A stretch of 64,000 nucleotides of DNA. Source: Variovorax paradoxus (GTDB lineage Bacteria > Pseudomonadota > Gammaproteobacteria > Burkholderiales > Burkholderiaceae_C). Below are positions 1 to 7,885 of the stretch, piece after piece; position 1 is the stretch's first letter; each line of letters starts with the position of its first letter. The notes beneath the pieces were generated by a model. That model made no database searches, was not told where the DNA came from, and saw only the letters and a list, made by a program, of their open reading frames with translations. The position numbers were made by a program, and so were the translations under genes. The stretch spans positions 230,667 to 294,666 of the forward strand of contig NZ_JAUSRN010000007.1 of the NCBI RefSeq assembly GCF_030811855.1, given 5' to 3'.

Positions 1-820
1 GGATCACCACTTCGCCCGAAGCCATCAGGTTGACGGACTCGTTGAAGTCCTTCCACAGCGCGCGGAACTGACCGGCCTTCTTGGCTTCGATCAGGGTCTT
101 GATCGTCAGGTCGATCTCGGCCTTGGTCATGTTGCCCTTGTCCTTGTACTTGTGGATGCCCTTGGCCTCCACCACCATCGCGGCGTCCATGATGCCGATC
201 GACGGAATGTTCAGGATCGCGGCCTTGCCCTTGAATTCGGGGTTCAGCAGTTCGGCCCAGGAGTTGATCGGCCGCTTGATCAGGTCCGGACGGATGCCCA
301 GCGTGTCGGCGTTGTAGACCGTGGGAATGAGCGACATGAACTGCGTCGGCGCGGTCGCGAACTTCTTGCTCTTCTCGCCCTCCAGATAGATCACCTTCTT
401 GGGTGCGGTGCCCTGGTCGCCCACGGCCTTGCCGCCGACTTCGCCCTTGGTGAAGAGCGTGGTGATCTTGTCGGCGTTCTTGATCTTCTTGGTATCGATG
501 CCCTTCAGGTTGCCGGTCGGCACGATCTTCTTGAGCGAGAAGAATTCGGTATCGATCAGGTCGAAGCTGTTGGGTGCGGTCACGGCGCGCTTGGTCACGT
601 CGTCGGTGGTCACGGCCACGTACTGGATCTCGATGCCGGTGTCGGCCTTGAACTTCTCGGCGATCGCCTTGTCCTGGTTCACCGCCGTGCCAAGGTAGCG
701 CAGCACGATTTTTTCCTGCGCATGCACGAAGGGCGCGATGCCCGTGGCCAGTATGCCGGCGGTGCCCTGCAGCAGAGTGCGGCGCTGGACGCCGGCGGAC
801 GAGTCGATGGGGTCGGTCAT
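1..820 (-). CDS. ABC transporter periplasmic solute-binding protein (PotD/family 1 type), 3' end outside window
   Basis: This gene runs off the left edge; about 273 codons from its start are visible. The N-terminus has a twin-arginine-like signal (QRRTLLQGTAG near residues 13-23) followed by an Ala-rich stretch ending in VHAQ, so export to the periplasm is expected. The mature part (IVLRYLGTAVNQDKAIAEKF) resembles family 1 extracellular solute-binding proteins of the spermidine/putrescine group. Its ATG overlaps the stop of the upstream ATPase gene in an ATGA junction, so the two are translationally coupled. Permease genes probably follow beyond the edge. The substrate cannot be read from the sequence; a polyamine or another small organic nitrogen compound is plausible. 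Confidence 0.8.
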   Translation of the reverse strand, partial: MTDPIDSSAGVQRRTLLQGTAGILATGIAPFVHAQEKIVLRYLGTAVNQDKAIAEKFKADTGIEIQYVAVTTDDVTKRAVTAPNSFDLIDTEFFSLKKIVPTGNLKGIDTKKIKNADKITTLFTKGEVGGKAVGDQGTAPKKVIYLEGEKSKKFATAPTQFMSLIPTVYNADTLGIRPDLIKRPINSWAELLNPEFKGKAAILNIPSIGIMDAAMVVEAKGIHKYKDKGNMTKAEIDLTIKTLIEAKKAGQFRALWKDFNESVNLMASGEVVI

Positions 821-1920
821 GTTGAAAGAGCCTCCGTATGGAAAGTGGCGGGTGAGGGAACGGGGATAGGGTGAGGCGGCGGGGCCTGCGGGGTCGTGGC
901 GAGCGCGCGCGCATCGGCTTCGGCCCAGGCCAGGCGGACCGTTTCGCCTTGTGCGTGGGGGCTCGCGAGAAAGGCGGCTTCGCCCATCAGCACCGACACG
1001 TTCTGGCGGCCGGGCGGTGCGGCTTGCAGCGCCAGCCCGAGCAGCACGTACGTGCCCTGGTACTCGACGTCGGTCACCGTCGCGGCAAGGCCATCGGAGG
1101 CGGCGCCATCGGAAGCCGGAGCAATCCGCATGTGATCGTTGCGCACCGCGATGGGCCCGGCGGGCGTGTCGAACACGTTGTGCCCGCCCATGAAGCGCGC
1201 CACGAACTCGTTGGCCGGGTGGTTGTAGATCTGGTGCGGCGAGCCGACCTGCTCGATCACGCCGTGGTTCATCACCACCATGGTGTCGGCCAGTGCCATC
1301 GCTTCTTCCTGCGAATGCGTGACGTGCACGAAAGTCAGCCCCAGTTCCTTCTGCCAGCGCCGCAACTCGGCGCGCATCTGGATGCGCAAGAAGGGGTCGA
1401 GCGCCGACAGCGGCTCGTCGAGCAGCAGCACGCGCGGCTCGGTAATGAGCGCGCGCGCCAGCGCCACGCGCTGCTGCTGTCCGCCGGAGAGTTCACCCGG
1501 CTTGCGTTCGGCCAGGTGGCCCATGGCCACGCGGTCCAGCAGGTCACGCGCAAGCTTCTGGCGCTCGGCCTTGCCGACGCCTTTCATCTTGAGGCTAAAG
1601 GCCACGTTGTCCGTGGCCGACAGGTGCGGGAACAGCGCAAAGCTCTGGAACATCATCGCCGTGCCGCGCGCGGCCGCGGGCAGGTTCGTGATGTTGCGGT
1701 TGTCCAGCAGGATGTCGCCACTGGTGACCGACTCGTGGCCCGCGATCATGCGCAGCGTGGTGCTCTTGCCGCAGCCCGAGGGGCCCAGCAGGCAGCAGTA
1801 GCTGCCGCTCGCAATGCGCAGGTCGATCCGGTCAACCGCGGGCGGTGTGCCGGCGGCGTAGCGCTTGCTCAGGGCAACGATTTCGACGGCAGCAGGTGGA
1901 GGCGCGGCGACGGCGTTCAT
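817..1920 (-). CDS. ABC transporter ATP-binding protein, PotA-like
   Basis: This 367-residue protein is the ATPase that would energise the transporter whose binding protein follows it. It has Walker A (GPSGCGKST), the signature LSGGQQQRVALARAL, Walker B (LLLDEPLSALD) and a switch histidine in HVTHSQEEA. A C-terminal extension of roughly 130 residues fits the TOBE region of the PotA/FbpC/MalK class. The order ATPase, then binding protein, with a 4-base overlap, is common for polyamine and iron type importers in Burkholderiales. A possible sigma-54 promoter lies about 50 bases upstream (1972-1987). The ABC subfamily is clear; the substrate is not. Confidence 0.85.
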   Translation of the reverse strand: MNAVAAPPPAAVEIVALSKRYAAGTPPAVDRIDLRIASGSYCCLLGPSGCGKSTTLRMIAGHESVTSGDILLDNRNITNLPAAARGTAMMFQSFALFPHLSATDNVAFSLKMKGVGKAERQKLARDLLDRVAMGHLAERKPGELSGGQQQRVALARALITEPRVLLLDEPLSALDPFLRIQMRAELRRWQKELGLTFVHVTHSQEEAMALADTMVVMNHGVIEQVGSPHQIYNHPANEFVARFMGGHNVFDTPAGPIAVRNDHMRIAPASDGAASDGLAATVTDVEYQGTYVLLGLALQAAPPGRQNVSVLMGEAAFLASPHAQGETVRLAWAEADARALATTPQAPPPHPIPVPSPATFHTEALST

Positions 1921-1971
1921 GAACGGGCGCGGGGCGCTGAAAACGATCGGAAAACGGGCATGCTGGCGTTA

Positions 1972-1987
1972 AGCACGCTCCATGCCA
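1972..1987 (-). promoter_or_regulatory. Candidate sigma-54 promoter of the PotA-like operon
   Basis: Read on the minus strand the 16 bases are TGGCATGGAGCGTGCT. Against the consensus TGGCACRNNNNTTGCW there are two mismatches, while the invariant GG and GC keep the correct spacing. It sits 52 bases before the ATG of the ATPase gene. It is weaker than the two sigma-54 sites in the nitrate region, and I see no clear activator site above it. Confidence 0.35.
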
Positions 1988-2068
1988 CATCTTGGTGCTA
2001 CGGCGCCCCGTCCGGGCGAAGCGCAAGGATGGGGCTCGCAGGCCTCGGGGCCAGCTCTTGCCGATTGC

Positions 2069-2881
2069 TCAGGTGCCGAACCTGCCAGCGTCAGATCCCA
2101 GCGGCAGCGCCGCCGCGGCCAGCCCGCGCAGCACGTCACCCACCACGATCACCGCGGGACTGGCGAGTCCAGCTTCGGCAATGCCAGCCTGGAGCCTGTC
2201 GAGCGTGGTCGCGATGTGGCGCTGCTGCGGCAGGCTCGCATGCTGCACCACGGCCACCGGCGTGTCGCCGGGCAGGCCATGGAGCAGTTCGCGTTCGATG
2301 TGGCCTGCGCCCGCCACGCCCATGTAGATGACGAGCGTGAGCCGTGCGTTGTGCGCCGTGGCCGCCAGTGCGCGCCAGTCGGTTGCGTCTTCGTGCGCGC
2401 CGGCGCCGGTCTTGGCGTGGCCGGTGACGAACACCACGCCCTGCGCATGGTCGCGGTGCGTGAGCGGCACGCCGAGCGAGGTGGCGGCCGCGAGGCCGGC
2501 GGTGATGCCGTTGATCACGGTGCACTCGATGCCGGCTTCGCGCAGGTGCTCGACCTCTTCGCCGCCGCGCCCAAAGATGAACGGGTCGCCGCCCTTGAGC
2601 CGAACTACGGTTTCGCCTTCATGCGCCGCGGTGATCATGAGCCGCTCGATGAAGGCCTGGGGCGTGCTCTTGCAGCCGCCTCGCTTGCCCACGTGCACGA
2701 TGCGCGCGCCGGGCCGGGCGTAGGAGCTCAGGATGCTTTCGCTCACGAGATCGTCCACCAGCAGCACCGTCGCGGCCTGTATGGCCTTGACGGCCTTGAT
2801 GGTCAGCAGCTCGGGGTCGCCGGGGCCGGCGCCCACCAGCGTGCAGCTTCCGGTGGCAAACGAAGAAGTCGGTCTGTTCAT
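2069..2881 (-). CDS. cobA: Uroporphyrinogen-III C-methyltransferase (SUMT)
   Basis: This 270-residue protein is a single-domain SUMT that methylates uroporphyrinogen III at C-2 and C-7 with S-adenosylmethionine to give precorrin-2. Diagnostic motifs are VGAGPGDPELLT near the N-terminus, VRLKGGDPFIFGRGGEE near residue 95, the stretch GITAGLAAATSLGVPLTHRD, and VIVVGDVL near the end. The length is normal and there is no CysG-type dehydrogenase/chelatase fusion, so those steps must be encoded elsewhere. It is the last gene of the nirB operon and overlaps ybiB by 4 bases. Its job here is to supply siroheme precursor for NirB. Confidence 0.93.
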   Translation of the reverse strand: MNRPTSSFATGSCTLVGAGPGDPELLTIKAVKAIQAATVLLVDDLVSESILSSYARPGARIVHVGKRGGCKSTPQAFIERLMITAAHEGETVVRLKGGDPFIFGRGGEEVEHLREAGIECTVINGITAGLAAATSLGVPLTHRDHAQGVVFVTGHAKTGAGAHEDATDWRALAATAHNARLTLVIYMGVAGAGHIERELLHGLPGDTPVAVVQHASLPQQRHIATTLDRLQAGIAEAGLASPAVIVVGDVLRGLAAAALPLGSDAGRFGT

Positions 2882-3783
2882 GCGTGAGATGCCAGTTGCG
2901 TGATGTGCCTGACCTGCGTGGCAATGGCTTCAGGCACGGGAAGCTCGCCGTTCAATACGCGCCGCGTGTACTCGGCCGTGGTCGCGACGTCGATTTCTTT
3001 CGGCAGGCCGGGCACCTCGCTCGACGTGCCCGCGGCCTGGGCCTGCAATTCGCTGCGCACGCCGCGCACGAAGCCGTCGATCTGCGCGGTGCGGCGCGGG
3101 TCGGACACCACTTCGCCCTCGAGGCCGCGCGAGAGCAGGGCGGTCATGCCCATGAGTTCGAAGGTTTCGCCCATGGTGCGCGCGTATTCCGGATGCGTAT
3201 AGCTTGCCACGATCACCGACGGACCGGTGGTCGGCTGCATCAGCTTGACCACGCTGTGTCCAGGGTTGCGAAGGCCCACCACGCGGCGCACGTCGAGCAG
3301 CCGCTTGAGTGCGGCGTTGAGCAGTTCGGTGGGTGCAAAGCCTACTTGGCCGGACGGGATTTGCCTGATCGTCGTGAGCTGGGGAACGTCCAATGCCTCC
3401 AGCACGTTAGAGGCGAGCACGCGCGATGTTTCGGTGGCGCTGCCGTGCACCAGCACCGGCAGGCCTTCGCGGGCGAGCAGCAGCGCCAGCAGCGGCGTGA
3501 GCACCGGCAGCTTGCGCGCACCGTTGTAGCTCGGCAGCACGACGAGCGGGCGGTCGGCGGCGGGCAGGCGGTTGAGCCTGGCATGCGTGGCGTCGAGGAA
3601 GCCGGCCATTTCTTCCGGCGTTTCGCCCTTGATGCGCATCGCGAGGCAAAAACCGCCGATCTCCAGGTCGGTGACGGTGCCGTCCAGCACCTGGCCGAAC
3701 AGGTCGGTGGCCTGTTCGCGCGTCAGCGGCTTGGCGCCTCGCGCGCCGCGGCCGATTTCCTTGATGTATTGGCTGATTCCCAT
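2878..3783 (-). CDS. ybiB: YbiB family protein (anthranilate phosphoribosyltransferase-like fold, DNA-binding type)
   Basis: This 301-residue protein resembles E. coli YbiB, a relative of anthranilate phosphoribosyltransferase (TrpD) that binds DNA and is LexA-regulated in E. coli. The start chosen (MGISQYIKEIGRG) matches the family N-terminus; the reading frame stays open far upstream but only through nasA. Visible family features are LTREQATDLFGQVLDG, the helical-domain segment EIGGFCLAMRIKGETPEEMA and GLRNPGHSVVKLMQPTTG near residue 180. It lies between nasA (47-base gap) and cobA (4-base overlap), so it is cotranscribed with nitrate-reduction genes. Why a YbiB belongs in this operon is unknown. 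Confidence 0.8.
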   Translation of the reverse strand: MGISQYIKEIGRGARGAKPLTREQATDLFGQVLDGTVTDLEIGGFCLAMRIKGETPEEMAGFLDATHARLNRLPAADRPLVVLPSYNGARKLPVLTPLLALLLAREGLPVLVHGSATETSRVLASNVLEALDVPQLTTIRQIPSGQVGFAPTELLNAALKRLLDVRRVVGLRNPGHSVVKLMQPTTGPSVIVASYTHPEYARTMGETFELMGMTALLSRGLEGEVVSDPRRTAQIDGFVRGVRSELQAQAAGTSSEVPGLPKEIDVATTAEYTRRVLNGELPVPEAIATQVRHITQLASHA

Positions 3784-3830
3784 GGGTGCACGGATTGTCC
3801 CGCAATGCTTATGCCCGAAAGCAAGGCGGC

Positions 3831-6626
3831 TTATGCACCCTCCACCGCGGTTTCGGCCGGCGTAGCCCGCACCATGCGCTTGAGTTCGGGCAAGCATGAG
3901 CCGCAGTTGGTGCCGCATTTGAGCGCGCCCTGCAGGGAAGCCAGCCGTTCCTCGGGCGTGCCGCTGCAGCGGCCCAGCTCGGCCCGTATCGCCAGGTCGG
4001 TCACGTTGAAGCAGGTGCACACCGGCTGGCCGCGCGACTGCACCGCCACCGGCGCGCGGGCACCGGGCGAGAGCAGCAGGCGGCCATAGGTTTGCGCCGG
4101 GATTTCTTCCCGCAGCAGGGTGCCGATCCAGGCTTCGGCACTGGTGTCCCCGCCCAGCAGGAAGGCCTCCAGGCCGGCGTTGCCATCGGCGCGCCGCACC
4201 AGCCGTGCCACGCGGCGCTGACCGCGCCGGCGGTCGGCGTAGCGCAAGGCATCGCTGCCGACGAGGCCGAGCAGGCCTTCGATGCGGTCGATGAGCTCGT
4301 CCGCCGGTGCGTCGTGCGCGGCGGCGCGAAACAGGATGCCGCTGCGTTCCTCGCCCGGCGTGTTGCCCGAGAACGGCACGCAGGTGGCAAACGGGAACAT
4401 CGCCATCAGCGGCTTGAGCGCCTGGTGCGCGGCCAGCGCCGTTTCGGGCGGCAGCCACGCCATGGCGAGCAGCGACCACGGCAGCTCGGCCTTGAGGATC
4501 TTGACTGGCGTGTGCTTGAGCTCGGGTTGCTTCGAGGTGGGGCAGTAGGCCGGGGAGGTCAGGGCGTTGATGCCCGCCAGCGGCGTGCCGGTCGACGAGC
4601 ATCCGCTCAGGTATTCCTCGCCCCAGTGCATGGCGACGAAAGCCTGACTCAGCCCGATCTCGGCGCTCGCGCGCGCCGGCAGGAGGATAGAGCCGCGCTT
4701 GGACGTGAGATGCACCAGGTCGCCTTCATTCAGCTGACGGCGCGCCATGTCTTGGGCATTCATCTGCACTACGGGCTCGGCCACGTGGCCGAAGAGCCGG
4801 CCGACCGTGCCGGTGCGGCTCATGCCGTGCCATTGGTCGCGAAGGCGGCCGGTGTTCAGCGAGAACGGATAGCGCGCCTCGCGCGCCTCTGCCACCGGCT
4901 TGTAGACCGTGTCGGCAAAGCGCGCGCGGCCGTCCGGCGTCGGGAAGATGCCGTCTTCATAAAGGCGTACGCGGCCGGTGGCTTCGCCTTCCTTCAGTGG
5001 CCATTGCTGCGGGCCCGCGGTGTCGAGCATCGCGTAGCTCATGCCGGTGATGTCCAGGTCGCGGCCGCGCGTGGATTCGCGGTGCTCGTTCCACACGCGC
5101 TCGGCGCTTTCATAGGGAAACAGGGTGGCCGTGCGACCGAGCCGCTGTTCGAGCCGGCGCGCGAAGTCGACGGCAATCGACCAGTCGTGGCGCGCTTCGC
5201 CGGGCGCCGGCACCGCGGGGCGCACGCGCGAAATGCGGCGCTCGCTGTTGGTCACGGTGCCTTCCTTTTCTCCCCAAGTGGTGGCGGGCAGAAGAAGGTC
5301 GGCAAAGGCGCAGGTCGAGGTGGTCGAAAAAGCTTCCTGCACCACGACGAACTCTGCGCGCTCGAGGGCGCGGCGCACAGTGGCCTGGTCGGGCATCGAC
5401 TGGGCGGGGTTGGTACAGGCGATCCACAGCGCGCGAATCTCACCGTCCGCGGCGGCCTGGAACATCTCGACCGCGGTCTTGCCGGGCTTCTCGGGTACCG
5501 AGGGCAGGTTCCACAGCGCCGCCACTTCCGCGCGGTGCGCCGGGTTGGCCAGGTCGCGGTGCGCGCTCAGAAGGTTGGCCAGGCCGCCCACTTCGCGTCC
5601 GCCCATGGCGTTGGGTTGGCCGGTGAGCGAGAACGGGCCCGCGCCGGGCTTGCCGATCTGGCCGGTTGCCAGATGCAGGTTGATCAACGCTGCGTTCTTG
5701 GCGGTGCCGCTCGACGACTGGTTGAGGCCCTGGCAGTAGAGGCTCAGCGTTGCCGGCGATGTGGCGAACATGCGCGCCGCGGCAAGCAGGTCTTCCTTCG
5801 AGATGCCGCAGATCTGCGCCACCTTGTCGGGCGTGCATTCACGCACCGTGGCTTTCAGTGCATCGAAGCCGTTGGTGTGGGCCGCGATGTAGCCGTTGTC
5901 GGTCCAGCCTTCCCACAGCATCAGGTGCAGCATGCCGTTGAACAGCATCACGTCGGTGCCAGGCTGGATTGGCAGGAACAGGTCGGCGATCTCGACCGTG
6001 TCGGTGCGGCGCGGGTCGGCCACGATGATCTTCATCCTGGGGTTCGCGGCCTTTGCATCCTCGATGCGGCGGAACAGGATCGGGTGCGCCCATGCGGCGT
6101 TGCTGCCCACGATGAAAAGGCACTCGGCGTGCTTCAGGTCGTCGTAGCAGGCCGGGGGCGCATCGGCGCCCAGCGTCTGCTTGTAGCCCGCCACCGCGCT
6201 GCTCATGCACAGGCGCGAGTTGGTGTCGATGTTGTTGGTGCCGATCAGCCCCTTGGCCAGCTTGTTGAAGACGTAGTAGTCCTCGGTGAGCAGCTGGCCC
6301 GAGACGTAGAAGCCGACAGCGTCGGGGCCATGGTCGCGGATGACCTGTTCGAACTTGTCGACGGCGCCGCCGAGCGCGGTGTCCCATGCGATGGGCGCCG
6401 GCTCGCCGCCGCGCGAGGCGCGCCGCATGGGTTGCAGCAGCCGTGTCTGGCGCGTGACCGTGGCCGTGGCCGTGAGATGCAGTGTCGAGCCCTTGGTGCA
6501 GAGGCGCCCGAAGTTGGCCGGGTGGTCGGGGTCTCCGCGCACGCCGGTAATCTGCGCGCCATCGGATTCGATAATCACACCGCAGCCCACGCCGCAGTAA
6601 GGGCAGGTGGAGCGAGTTTCTTCCAT
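3831..6626 (-). CDS. nasA: Assimilatory nitrate reductase catalytic subunit
   Basis: This 931-residue cytoplasmic molybdoenzyme reduces nitrate to nitrite. The N-terminus carries a [4Fe-4S] site: Cys in CPYCGVGC (residues 8-15), with the fourth Cys in GRLCTKG. The molybdopterin guanine dinucleotide domains follow (for example SRLCMSSAVAGYKQTLG and TNPAQSMPD). Near residues 868-920 there is an extra BFD-type [2Fe-2S] domain with CTCFNVTD and KCGTNCGSCLPEL, as in Klebsiella NasA-type enzymes, which take electrons from NAD(P)H through a partner. No NasB-like reductase is visible in the window, so the electron donor is open. It lies 23 bases downstream of nirD in the same operon. Confidence 0.93.
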   Translation of the reverse strand: MEETRSTCPYCGVGCGVIIESDGAQITGVRGDPDHPANFGRLCTKGSTLHLTATATVTRQTRLLQPMRRASRGGEPAPIAWDTALGGAVDKFEQVIRDHGPDAVGFYVSGQLLTEDYYVFNKLAKGLIGTNNIDTNSRLCMSSAVAGYKQTLGADAPPACYDDLKHAECLFIVGSNAAWAHPILFRRIEDAKAANPRMKIIVADPRRTDTVEIADLFLPIQPGTDVMLFNGMLHLMLWEGWTDNGYIAAHTNGFDALKATVRECTPDKVAQICGISKEDLLAAARMFATSPATLSLYCQGLNQSSSGTAKNAALINLHLATGQIGKPGAGPFSLTGQPNAMGGREVGGLANLLSAHRDLANPAHRAEVAALWNLPSVPEKPGKTAVEMFQAAADGEIRALWIACTNPAQSMPDQATVRRALERAEFVVVQEAFSTTSTCAFADLLLPATTWGEKEGTVTNSERRISRVRPAVPAPGEARHDWSIAVDFARRLEQRLGRTATLFPYESAERVWNEHRESTRGRDLDITGMSYAMLDTAGPQQWPLKEGEATGRVRLYEDGIFPTPDGRARFADTVYKPVAEAREARYPFSLNTGRLRDQWHGMSRTGTVGRLFGHVAEPVVQMNAQDMARRQLNEGDLVHLTSKRGSILLPARASAEIGLSQAFVAMHWGEEYLSGCSSTGTPLAGINALTSPAYCPTSKQPELKHTPVKILKAELPWSLLAMAWLPPETALAAHQALKPLMAMFPFATCVPFSGNTPGEERSGILFRAAAHDAPADELIDRIEGLLGLVGSDALRYADRRRGQRRVARLVRRADGNAGLEAFLLGGDTSAEAWIGTLLREEIPAQTYGRLLLSPGARAPVAVQSRGQPVCTCFNVTDLAIRAELGRCSGTPEERLASLQGALKCGTNCGSCLPELKRMVRATPAETAVEGA

Positions 6627-6649
6627 GGGTCGATGCCTTGGTTGTGCGC

Positions 6650-7075
6650 CTAGCTGCCGTGCGGCGCCTGCACGTCGAAGGACTCGTCACCCAGCTTGCC
6701 GGCCGTTGCGGCGCCGGGGCCGGCACGCGGCGGAGCCAGGTCGATGGCATGCGTCTTCAGTTCGAGCGCGTTCATCATGACCTGGCCATCTTCGACCTTC
6801 ACCGCGAACTTTGGGGTGCACCCCTCATCAGGCGACTTGGCGCAGCCGTCGTCCAGCCCGATGGCCCAGTTGTGCAGCGGACACGCCACGCTGGTGCCGA
6901 ACACGATGCCCTGGCTCAAAGGCCCGCCCTTGTGCGGGCAGCGGTCGAGCAGCGCGAATACCTGATTCTCGGAATTGCGAAACACCGCCACATCCACGCC
7001 CACCGGGCGCGCCACGCGGCGGGCGCCGAGCACGGGGATGTCGTCGATGCGGCAGATGGTTTTCCATTCACTCAT
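6650..7075 (-). CDS. nirD: Nitrite reductase [NAD(P)H] small subunit, Rieske type
   Basis: This 141-residue protein is the NirD partner of NirB in reducing nitrite to ammonium. It has the Rieske-like [2Fe-2S] ligands CPHKGGPLSQG and CPLHNWAIGL, and the NirD-typical C-terminal segment CTPKFAVKVEDGQV. It is somewhat longer than E. coli NirD because of a Gly/Ala/Pro-rich tail after residue 115. Its ATG overlaps the stop of the upstream P-box gene by 4 bases (ATGA), so the inserted gene between nirB and nirD is translationally coupled to it. Confidence 0.93.
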   Translation of the reverse strand: MSEWKTICRIDDIPVLGARRVARPVGVDVAVFRNSENQVFALLDRCPHKGGPLSQGIVFGTSVACPLHNWAIGLDDGCAKSPDEGCTPKFAVKVEDGQVMMNALELKTHAIDLAPPRAGPGAATAGKLGDESFDVQAPHGS

Positions 7076-7863
7076 GATGGGTCTCTAGGTTTGAGGTCGG
7101 AATACAGGCCCGTCACGCGGTCCATGATGGCCAGCATGTTTTCGCTGGTCACGAACACGTCGGACATAAGGGCGGGCGAGGTGCCGGCGCCTTCGAGGCG
7201 CTGCAGCCCGCGGTTGAAGAACATCCATTGCGCGTCGGCCAGCACCAGCTCCTGGCGGATCTGTGCGGTGGCTTCGGGCGCATTGCGCAGGGTCTCGAGG
7301 CCGGCGAGGAACTCGGCGCGTGCCTTGGCAATCTCGGCCGTGCTTGCGGCGGCGTCAATCTGCATTGCGCTGGCCAGGTAGAACTTGGCCATGCGCTGCG
7401 ACAGCATGCGTTGGCGGCCCGCGATGTTGACCAGCCGCCCCACGGGCTTGCCCGAGGCGGCTTCGTATTGCGTGGTGCCTTGGTTGGCGAGCGCGAGCAC
7501 GGCGGCATCGAGCTTGACGATCCGTGCGGCTATTTCCTTGCCGGGCGCCGAGCCGGTGAGCTCTTGCTTGAAGCCGATCCAGGTGCCGTCGAGTGCGTCG
7601 TAGGTGCTGCGGATGGCGGGCGTCGGTGCAAAGGCCTTGAGCTCGGCCAGTTGCTTGTCGAACAGTGCAATGGACTTGTCGAGCACCTGCTGGGCATTGC
7701 GCGTTTCCACTTGCTGCGCCAGCGCGAGATAGGCCTTGCTGGCGCGCTGCGACAGCATGCGCTGGCGGCCCGCCTTGTTGATGGCGTCGTTGAGGTCGGC
7801 CACCTGCGCGTGCACGCCCACCGCGGCCAGCGCGGACGAAGCAATGAAGAGTCTTCTTTTCAA
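7072..7863 (-). CDS. Exported protein with two PilJ/NarX P-box-like segments, between nirB and nirD
   Basis: I choose a TTG start at 7863, because it has a good ribosome site (AGGGAG, 5 bases upstream) and gives a signal peptide (KRRLFIASSALAAVGVHA). The only in-frame ATGs lie inside nirB. The 263-residue product has two copies of one motif: AINKAGRQRMLSQRASK (residues 27-43) and LVNIAGRQRMLSQRMAK (144-160). This matches the type IV pili methyl-accepting transducer N-terminal family (PilJ) and resembles the nitrate-binding P-box of NarX (INKAGSLRMQSYR). There is no kinase, transmembrane or DNA-binding segment after the signal peptide. Position in the nirB operon suggests a periplasmic nitrate/nitrite-binding role; that is inference. 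Confidence 0.78.
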   Translation of the reverse strand: MKRRLFIASSALAAVGVHAQVADLNDAINKAGRQRMLSQRASKAYLALAQQVETRNAQQVLDKSIALFDKQLAELKAFAPTPAIRSTYDALDGTWIGFKQELTGSAPGKEIAARIVKLDAAVLALANQGTTQYEAASGKPVGRLVNIAGRQRMLSQRMAKFYLASAMQIDAAASTAEIAKARAEFLAGLETLRNAPEATAQIRQELVLADAQWMFFNRGLQRLEGAGTSPALMSDVFVTSENMLAIMDRVTGLYSDLKPRDPS

Positions 7864-7885
7864 TTTTTCTCCCTGCGCTTTGCGC

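Noticed and set aside
4092..6653. An 853-codon open frame on the plus strand opposite nasA
   Set aside because: It mirrors nasA codons, shows no domain or ribosome site, and has the same biased composition as other antisense frames here.
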